A stretch of 10,844 nucleotides of DNA from NCBI GenBank assembly GCA_044867525.1, contig JBIOVB010000046.1, forward strand, positions 1 to 10,844, written 5' to 3'. This DNA is from JALYNX01 sp044867525 (GTDB taxonomy: Bacteria > Actinomycetota > Acidimicrobiia > Spongiisociales > ZC4RG35). Position numbers and translations under genes: made by a program. Positions within the stretch are counted from its first letter, which is position 1. Each line of letters begins with the position of its first letter. The notes beneath the pieces are model-generated. The model worked only from the letters and a program-made list of their open reading frames with translations. It was not told the DNA's origin and ran no database searches. Positions 5,841-10,844 of the stretch are shown one piece after another.

Positions 5841-6296
5841 TCATCTCTCGGACTCGGCGACCTCGGCTATGTCCTCGAGATCTCTGACCAGGGCCTTTCT
5901 GGTCCCGCCCTCGAAGAGCTTGCCCACGGTCCCAGCCAGGACCTTGGACACCGGCCCGGCCGGATCCGAGGCGAAGGACATGGTGATGACGCTCCCCATC
6001 CGCGATGGGGCCACCGTGATCACGGAGCGGAAACCCTCACCGAGGCTCTCCGCCTTGACCGTGTAACTCTGGCCCGGATCGACCTCGACCACTTCGAGGA
6101 TTTCGGTGGTGTCCCGACCCAGGATCGTCCTCGTCTCCTGCCACCTGGTCCCGACATCGAAGCCCTCACCCGCGTCGAGCCGCTCGATGGCGGAAACGGC
6201 AGAGATGACTTCAGGGGCGCGCTCCAGATCGGTGATGAGCTCCCAGAGCCGGTCCGGCGGCACTGCGACTTCGCGACTCACAGAGAGCTCCGACAT
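5841..6296 (-). CDS. SRPBCC-family protein (polyketide cyclase/START-like fold)
   Basis: This 151-residue protein has the pattern of SRPBCC ligand-binding proteins. An N-terminal strand (ELSVSREVAVPPDRLWELITDLERAPEV) is typical of the family, with the PPDRLWELITD segment at residues 13-23. Central strands run WQETRTILGRD through SYTVKAES, and a long C-terminal helix carries KLFEGGTRKALVRDLEDIAE. Such proteins bind hydrophobic ligands or act as cyclases, but the function here is unknown. The ATG at 6296 was chosen because GGAGG sits 4 nt before it; an upstream in-frame ATG at 6332 has no SD. It is divergent from metH and lies just upstream of the hom promoter in the same orientation. No functional link to hom or metH can be seen. 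Confidence 0.75.
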   Translation of the reverse strand: MSELSVSREVAVPPDRLWELITDLERAPEVISAVSAIERLDAGEGFDVGTRWQETRTILGRDTTEILEVVEVDPGQSYTVKAESLGEGFRSVITVAPSRMGSVITMSFASDPAGPVSKVLAGTVGKLFEGGTRKALVRDLEDIAEVAESER

Positions 6297-6367
6297 CCCG
6301 CCTCCAGTGTCCGTTGCGAAGACCCTAGGCAAACCACGGCACCCACCATTGCATTTGACTCCGGCTC

Positions 6368-6381
6368 CTGCCGGCCGGCAG
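6368..6381. repeat. Perfect 14-bp palindrome in the metH promoter region
   Basis: CTGCCGGCCGGCAG is a perfect inverted repeat, 4 bp upstream of the putative metH -10 (TATTCT, 6386-6391) and within the SRPBCC-metH divergent region. It could be an operator or chance in GC-rich DNA. It lies upstream of the predicted start site, so it would not be part of the riboswitch transcript. Confidence 0.4.
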
Positions 6382-6385
6382 AGGC

Positions 6386-6391
6386 TATTCT
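6386..6391 (+). promoter_or_regulatory. Putative -10 of the metH promoter
   Basis: TATTCT (6386-6391) is placed so that transcription would start at about 6398, 9 nt before the first pairing base of the riboswitch (6407). That is a typical spacing for a riboswitch leader. No good -35 is found at 16-19 bp; a TTGACT at 6355-6360 is 25 bp away, which is too far for a standard promoter. An activator-dependent or weak promoter is possible. Confidence 0.4.
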
Positions 6392-6406
6392 TCTCTGGAC
6401 GAAGCG

Positions 6407-6489
6407 CTCATCTAGAGCGGTTGAGGGATCAGGCCCTGTGATACCGCGGCAACCGGCGCAAGCACGGTGCCAATGCCTGGAACGATGAG
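6407..6489 (+). ncRNA. SAM riboswitch (SAM-I clan, P4 apparently absent) upstream of metH
   Basis: The aptamer core is readable. P1 is CTCATC (6407-6412) with GATGAG (6484-6489). P2 is GCGGT (6417-6421) with ACCGC (6443-6447), with TGA elements on both sides that could form a kink-turn, topped by GGG (6425-6427) and CCC (6434-6436). P3 is GGCAACCG (6448-6455, one bulged A) with CGGTGCC (6465-6471). The L2 bases CAGG (6430-6433) match CCTG (6476-6479) to form the conserved pseudoknot. The GAGGGA, GGCCC, GCGGCAACC and GGTGCCAAT segments follow the SAM-I consensus. Only about 4 nt separate the pseudoknot from P1, so there is no P4; hairpins follow P1 instead, as in the SAM-IV and SAM-I/IV groups. 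Binding SAM would be expected to lower expression of metH and the metF-like gene. The clan call is strong; the subclass is inference. Confidence 0.88.
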
Positions 6490-6491
6490 TT

Positions 6492-6534
6492 GCCGAAGGG
6501 CTCAGGCTCTCGGCGCTCTCGGGCGTTTCGAGAG
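6492..6534 (+). promoter_or_regulatory. Post-riboswitch hairpins with a tandem 9-nt repeat (candidate expression platform)
   Basis: GCCGA (6492-6496) pairs with TCGGC (6510-6514). CTCTCG (6516-6521) pairs with CGAGAG (6529-6534) around a 7-nt loop. GCTCTCGGC (6506-6514) and GCTCTCGGG (6515-6523) are a tandem near-perfect repeat, so CGAGAG could pair with either copy and the first hairpin competes for one of them. No T run follows, so an intrinsic terminator is unlikely. The first hairpin sits where the P5 of SAM-IV-like aptamers is expected. Confidence 0.5.
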
Positions 6535-6551
6535 ACAACCAGGAGATGCCA

Positions 6552-6602
6552 TTGAGCCCGACAGCCGAGCCCTGTTGTAGTCGTAGGTGGACGTCACCAT
6601 GA
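6552..6602 (+). CDS. Possible short upstream ORF coupled to metH
   Basis: A TTG at 6552 follows AGGAG (6541-6545) by 6 nt. It opens a 16-codon frame (SPTAEPCCSRRWTSP after the start) whose TGA overlaps the metH ATG as ATGA. An in-frame ATG at 6546 would abut the SD too closely. A small hairpin, GGTG (6586-6589) with CACC (6595-6598), covers the SD-like AGGTGG (6585-6590) of metH. A ribosome reaching the end of this frame would open it, which suggests translational coupling. The ORF is short and could be chance; no homology is recognised. Confidence 0.35.
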   Translation: MSPTAEPCCSRRWTSP

Positions 6603-9600
6603 CGTCCTACCTCGAGGCGATCACAAGAGGAGTGGTCGTCTTCGACGGTGCCACCGGCACCAATCTGCAAACCGTGGGTCTTACCGCGGACGATTTCGGT
6701 GGGCCGGCACTCGAGGGATGCAACGAGCTGCTCAACATGACCAGGCCCGATGTGATCCGGGAGCTCCACCACAGCTTCCTTCGGGTCGGCGTGGACGTGG
6801 TGGAGACCAACACCTTCGGAGCCTTCGCCGTCCCGCTCGGGGAGTACGGCCTCGAGGATCGAGCGTATGAGATCGCGGCCGCGGGCGCCCGTCTCGCTCG
6901 TGAGTCTGTCGACGAGTTCGTTTCCGAGGACGGCCGGCCCCGGTTCGTCGCCGGCTCGATCGGCCCCGGCACGAAATTCGCCACTCTCGGCCAGATCACC
7001 TACGCCAGGTTGGTCGAGGCATATCGCGAAGAGACGAGTGGGCTGATCGACGGAGGGGTCGATCTGGTGATCATCGAGACCCAGTTCGACCTGCTCGGCG
7101 CCAAGGCCGCCATCGAGGGGGCCCGAGCAGCGATGCGTGGCGCCGGAGTCGAACTGCCGATACAGGTGCAGGTCACCATCGAGCTGACGGGAAGGATGTT
7201 GCCCGGTACCGAGATCGGTGCCGCACTGACCAGCCTCGAAGCCTTGCACCCCGATGTGATCGGGCTCAACTGCGCCACCGGGCCTGCCGAGATGTTCGAG
7301 CCTTTGCGCCACCTCACCCGTCATTCCAGGGTGCCGGTGTCGGCGATTCCCAACGCCGGGCTCCCCCACGTCGAAGACGGGCAAATGGTCTACGACCTCG
7401 GCCCGCAGGACCTGGCGACCCATCTCGGGAGCTTCGTGTCGGAGTTGGGTGTGGGCGTGGTCGGCGGATGTTGCGGCACCACGACCGACCATCTGGCGGC
7501 AGTCATCGAACGGGTCCGACCCGGAACGGTGCGTGAGCGGCAGCCGACCGTCATCCCCTCGGCGGCATCCATTTACAGCCAGGTCCCATTCGATCAGGAC
7601 ACCTCCTTCTTGATCATCGGCGAGCGGTCGAACGCCAATGGCTCCAAGGCGTTCAAAGAGGCTCTTCTTGCCGATGACGTCGAAGGCTGCGTCGCGGTCG
7701 GCCAGGAGCAGGTGAGGGAGGGTGCCCACCTGGTCGACCTCTGCGTCGACTACGTGGGTCGCGATGGGACAGCCGACATGAGCAAGATCGCCGCCGCTTT
7801 CGCCACCGATGTCGCTGCCCCGGTGGTCCTCGACTCCACCGAGCCTCAGGTCATGGAGGCAGGGCTCGAGCGTCTCGGGGGGCGTTGCGTGCTCAACAGC
7901 GCCAACCTCGAGGACGGTGAAAGCGAAGGCTCCCGGCTGGACCGGGTGTTCAAGCTCGCCGCCAAACATGGGGCGGCCGTGATCTGCCTCCTCATCGACG
8001 AGGAGGGCCAGGCCCGCACCTTGGAGTGGAAGTTGAGGGTGGCGCATCGCATCCACGACATCGCCGTCGAGCGCTACGGCCTCGAAGCCAGCGACTTGAT
8101 CTTCGACGCACTGACCTTTCCCCTCAGCACTGGCGATGACGACCTGCGTCGTGACGGCCTGGAGACTCTGGAGGCGATCCGTCGCATCAAGTCCGAGATA
8201 CCAGGAGCCAGGACCGTGCTCGGAGTATCCAATGTCTCGTTCGGTCTCAACCCGGCGGCCCGTCGCGTGCTCAATTCGGTGTTCCTCAACGAAGCGATCG
8301 AGGCCGGGCTGGACGCCGCGATCGTCCACGCCGGCAAGATCGAGCCCCTGGCAAAGATCGATCCCGAGCAGCGCAAGGTCTGCCTCGACCTCGTCCACGA
8401 TCGCCGCGAGCCGGGTTATGACCCGCTGGAGCGATTGCTCGAACTGTTTGCCGATGTCACCACCGTGAAGTCGGAGGCAGAGGACTACGAAGGGCTGCCG
8501 GTTGGGGAAAGGCTGGCCAAGCGAATCGTCGATGGCGACCAGCGGTCGATCATCTCCGACCTCGACGAGGCTTTGGGTGAAGGGAACCGACCACTCGACA
8601 TCATCAACGACTTCCTCCTCGCTGGGATGAAGATCGTCGGCGACCTCTTCGCCAGCGGCGAGATGCAATTGCCGTTCGTACTCAAGTCGGCAGAGACCAT
8701 GAAGAAGGCGGTTGCCCATCTCGAGCCGTTGATGGAGAAGACGGAGACAGCCGGGAGAGGGAAGATCGTGATCGCAACGGTGTCTGGGGACGTCCATGAC
8801 ATCGGGAAGAACCTGGTCGACATCATCCTCAGCAACAACGGGTACGAGGTCCACAACCTCGGGATCAAGGTTGGGATCGCAGAGATGATCAAGGTGTTCG
8901 AGGACACCAATTCGGACGCAATCGGGATGAGCGGCCTCTTGGTGAAGTCGACACTGATCATGCGGGACAACCTCGAGGAGTTGGAGCGCCGGGGTCTGGG
9001 CAAGGTGCCGGTCCTGCTCGGCGGTGCCGCACTCACCCGGAACTACGTCGAGGCCGACCTGAGATCGAGGTATGCAGGCCCGCTCTATTACGGGAAGAAC
9101 GCCTTCGCCGGCCTCGATGCCATGCAGAAGGTCGTCGCCGGTGAGCCGGCGCCACCACCGATTGCGGGCAGGGTGTGGGCCCAGGAGGCGTCCGAAGCCG
9201 TCGCCATCCCCTCGCGGTCGCCAAGCGTGGAGACCGACAACGAGGTCTTCAAGCCGCCATTCGTGGGCACCAGGGTGGTGCGCGGACTCTCCATCGACCA
9301 GATCGTCCCCTATCTCAACCTGACCGCCCTGTTCCGAAACCAGTGGCAATACCGGCCCGAGGCCGGTGAGAACGACCGGGAGTTCAAGGAGAGACTGCAA
9401 CCGATCCTCCGCGACCAGCTGGCACGAGCCCGATTCTCAGATCTCTTGCGACCGCAGTTGGTGTATGGCTACTTCGCCGCCAATGGGGATGGGGACGACC
9501 TGGTGCTCTGGGAGGACGAAAGTCGGAGCACCGAGCTCACCCGTTTCAACTTCCCCCGACAGCAAGAAGAGCCCTTCTACTCGATCCCTGATTTCTTCCG

Positions 9601-10063
9601 GCCGATGGGCGGAGACGTCGACTATGCCGCGTTCCACATCGTCACCATGGGTCCCGAGGTGTCGAAGCGGACCGCGGAGCTCTTCGCCGCGAACGAATAC
9701 CACGAGTACTTGCTCCTCCACGGGCTCGGGGTCGAGATGGCAGAGGCCCTCGCCGAGTACTGGCATTTCCGAATCCGCCAGGAATGGGGCTTCTCAGATC
9801 AAGACGGGCCCAACCTTCTCGGGCTCTTTCGCCAGCAATATCGGGGCGGTCGCTTCTCATGGGGCTATCCGGCGTGCCCCGACCTCGAGGACAACGAGCG
9901 GGTGGCCTGGATCCTTGGCGCCGACCGTCTGGGCATCGAGGTTGGTGAGGAGACCTCCTACCAGTACCAGCCGGAGCAGACCACCTCGGCAATCATCTGC
10001 CATCACCCGCAGGCCAAGTACTTCATCGCCAAGCGTCCCAAGGAGTCGAGAGATGCTGAGTAG
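6599..10063 (+). CDS. metH: Cobalamin-dependent methionine synthase
   Basis: This 1154-residue enzyme transfers a methyl group from 5-methyl-THF through cobalamin to homocysteine, making methionine in the cytoplasm. All modules are present. Residues 1 to about 315 form the homocysteine domain with zinc ligands Cys225 (GLNCATG) and Cys291-Cys292 (GGCCGTT). Residues about 336-600 form the pterin domain (IGERSNANGSKAF). A B12 cap spans about 634-715. The B12-binding domain carries the DxHxxG motif GDVHDIG with the cobalt-ligating His733, and GLLVKST and LLGGAALT downstream. Residues about 883-1150 are the AdoMet reactivation domain with GYPACP near 1085. Size is close to the E. coli enzyme (1227). 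The ATG at 6599 is preferred, with AGGTGG 8 nt upstream; an in-frame GTG at 6587 is the alternative, and a TAG at 6584 closes the frame. The SAM riboswitch upstream and the coupled metF-like gene downstream fit this role. Confidence 0.98.
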   Translation: MTSYLEAITRGVVVFDGATGTNLQTVGLTADDFGGPALEGCNELLNMTRPDVIRELHHSFLRVGVDVVETNTFGAFAVPLGEYGLEDRAYEIAAAGARLARESVDEFVSEDGRPRFVAGSIGPGTKFATLGQITYARLVEAYREETSGLIDGGVDLVIIETQFDLLGAKAAIEGARAAMRGAGVELPIQVQVTIELTGRMLPGTEIGAALTSLEALHPDVIGLNCATGPAEMFEPLRHLTRHSRVPVSAIPNAGLPHVEDGQMVYDLGPQDLATHLGSFVSELGVGVVGGCCGTTTDHLAAVIERVRPGTVRERQPTVIPSAASIYSQVPFDQDTSFLIIGERSNANGSKAFKEALLADDVEGCVAVGQEQVREGAHLVDLCVDYVGRDGTADMSKIAAAFATDVAAPVVLDSTEPQVMEAGLERLGGRCVLNSANLEDGESEGSRLDRVFKLAAKHGAAVICLLIDEEGQARTLEWKLRVAHRIHDIAVERYGLEASDLIFDALTFPLSTGDDDLRRDGLETLEAIRRIKSEIPGARTVLGVSNVSFGLNPAARRVLNSVFLNEAIEAGLDAAIVHAGKIEPLAKIDPEQRKVCLDLVHDRREPGYDPLERLLELFADVTTVKSEAEDYEGLPVGERLAKRIVDGDQRSIISDLDEALGEGNRPLDIINDFLLAGMKIVGDLFASGEMQLPFVLKSAETMKKAVAHLEPLMEKTETAGRGKIVIATVSGDVHDIGKNLVDIILSNNGYEVHNLGIKVGIAEMIKVFEDTNSDAIGMSGLLVKSTLIMRDNLEELERRGLGKVPVLLGGAALTRNYVEADLRSRYAGPLYYGKNAFAGLDAMQKVVAGEPAPPPIAGRVWAQEASEAVAIPSRSPSVETDNEVFKPPFVGTRVVRGLSIDQIVPYLNLTALFRNQWQYRPEAGENDREFKERLQPILRDQLARARFSDLLRPQLVYGYFAANGDGDDLVLWEDESRSTELTRFNFPRQQEEPFYSIPDFFRPMGGDVDYAAFHIVTMGPEVSKRTAELFAANEYHEYLLLHGLGVEMAEALAEYWHFRIRQEWGFSDQDGPNLLGLFRQQYRGGRFSWGYPACPDLEDNERVAWILGADRLGIEVGEETSYQYQPEQTTSAIICHHPQAKYFIAKRPKESRDAE

Positions 10064-10844
10064 CGCCGACGGCTGGTTGCGGATCGTCGAGGTGAACCCG
10101 CCGGAGTTCCCCGACCTCCGGCATCGCAGCCTCAGCCCGGCGTGGCGCCAGGTGATCGTGACCGACAACGTGTTCGGCAAGATCCGGGTCTCCCCGTATG
10201 CATTCTCGGCCCGGATCACCCACGACACCCCTGATGTCGAGCCCACCGTCGTGGTTTCGACCCGGGATCGCAACATCCTTGCCATCGAGTCGGAGGTGCG
10301 TGGAGCCCTCGGGAACGGGGTGGATTCCTTCCTGGTGGTGATCGGGGACACCGTGCCCCATATCGACCACCTGGCCCACCACTATGAGATCGTCGAGCAT
10401 CTGCGCAGGCTCCAGGAGGATCTGCCCGATTTCGAGGTGGGGATGCCGACCCGGTTTCGCGAGTGGCAGTTCAGGCGGCGCATCGATGTCGGGGCACAGT
10501 TCTTCGTCGTCGGCCCGGTGCTCGATCCCGATGTGATCGAGGTCGAGATGGCAAGGCTGGGATTGAGGGACGGTGACCCCCCCGTCTTCCTCATGGTGAT
10601 CCCACCGTTCAACGTTGAGTGGGTGGAACAGATGGAGTCGATCGGGGCGGTTCCGACCACGCCCGGGCTACGACGGCGTGTCACTGAGACCGCTCCCGAC
10701 GTGCGGCGCAAGCTGGGATGGGAGATCACCACCGAGATGGAGGCGAGGGCCAAGGAAGCGGGGGCGGCAGGAGTGGTCCTGATGGGCCTCAAGTTCGAGT
10801 CGTTGGTGGAGGAGGCGTCAGTGGCGTGGAGGCCCGCCGACTGA
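10053..10844 (+). CDS. Methylenetetrahydrofolate reductase-like protein (MetF family, divergent)
   Basis: This 263-residue protein is probably a flavin-dependent reductase making 5-methyl-THF, the substrate of the MetH just upstream. It begins near the family N-terminal motif (VEVNPP at 12-17, Glu13 aligning with the catalytic Glu of EFFPP-type motifs). Then come TDNVFGKIRVSPYAF at 37-51, RDRN at 71-74, a GD pair at 98-99 (the conserved Asp near the flavin), GAQFFVVGPVLD at 147-158 and GLKFESL near the C-terminus. It most resembles the reductase part of bifunctional homocysteine methyltransferase/MTHFR proteins, but stands alone. The usual TQPVFD-type segment is VVGPVLD here, so it is divergent. 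The ATG at 10053 lies inside the metH end (11-bp overlap), with AGGAG (10041-10045) 7 nt before it. Its TGA is the last codon of the window. Confidence 0.75.
   Translation: MLSSADGWLRIVEVNPPEFPDLRHRSLSPAWRQVIVTDNVFGKIRVSPYAFSARITHDTPDVEPTVVVSTRDRNILAIESEVRGALGNGVDSFLVVIGDTVPHIDHLAHHYEIVEHLRRLQEDLPDFEVGMPTRFREWQFRRRIDVGAQFFVVGPVLDPDVIEVEMARLGLRDGDPPVFLMVIPPFNVEWVEQMESIGAVPTTPGLRRRVTETAPDVRRKLGWEITTEMEARAKEAGAAGVVLMGLKFESLVEEASVAWRPAD

Noticed and set aside
6333..6598. A cobalamin riboswitch, expected for some B12-linked genes
   Set aside because: No B12-box-like element is seen, and the leader is fully explained by the SAM-clan aptamer. metH uses B12 rather than being repressed by it.
6278..9400. 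A 1040-codon open frame antisense to metH
   Set aside because: It lies opposite well-conserved MetH domains, has no family motifs and a composition expected from reverse-reading GC-rich codons. It is a shadow frame despite its length.

Overview
The window is high-GC DNA from an actinobacterium, most likely an Acidimicrobiia-type lineage. Three things suggest this: a DUF385 (F420-type) oxidoreductase, a Thr/Gly/Asp-rich linker behind the lipobox of an ABC solute-binding lipoprotein, and several promoters whose predicted start sites fall on or a few bases before the initiation codon (leaderless style). No rRNA, tRNA, CRISPR array or insertion sequence was recognised.

Layout, left to right. (1) 1-3733, minus strand: a sugar-uptake operon read right to left. 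It runs from a strong promoter with an overlapping candidate operator to a ROK-family repressor, a ROK-family sugar kinase, an AglE-like sugar-binding lipoprotein and a very strong intrinsic terminator. The genes overlap by 4 bp. A probable next gene starts at the left edge with its own Shine-Dalgarno; it could be the ABC permease, but only 12 codons are visible. (2) 3804-4579, plus strand: a DUF385 deazaflavin-dependent oxidoreductase, then a small TfoX N-terminal-domain protein 10 bp later. (3) 4568-5829, minus strand: homoserine dehydrogenase (hom) without an ACT domain, preceded by a roughly 210-nt leader. The leader contains a 21-residue threonine-rich peptide, mutually exclusive hairpins and an intrinsic terminator, which is the layout of a ribosome-mediated attenuator. 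(4) 5841-6296, minus strand: an SRPBCC-family protein. (5) 6386-10844, plus strand: a SAM-I-clan riboswitch apparently lacking P4, a possible short coupled upstream ORF, cobalamin-dependent methionine synthase (metH), and an overlapping metF-like methylenetetrahydrofolate reductase gene that ends with the window.

How the parts work together. The right two thirds concern aspartate-family and one-carbon metabolism. Hom makes homoserine, the branch point to threonine and methionine. MetH methylates homocysteine, and the MetF-like enzyme can supply 5-methyl-THF to MetH. Both branches appear to be controlled by cis-acting RNA: a threonine-codon attenuator on hom and a SAM riboswitch on metH-metF. 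The left third is a separate sugar-responsive unit in which a ROK repressor probably controls its own operon.

The most noteworthy signal is the hom attenuator, paired with the absence of an enzyme-level ACT domain. Next come the P4-less SAM riboswitch and the unusual leader that follows it.
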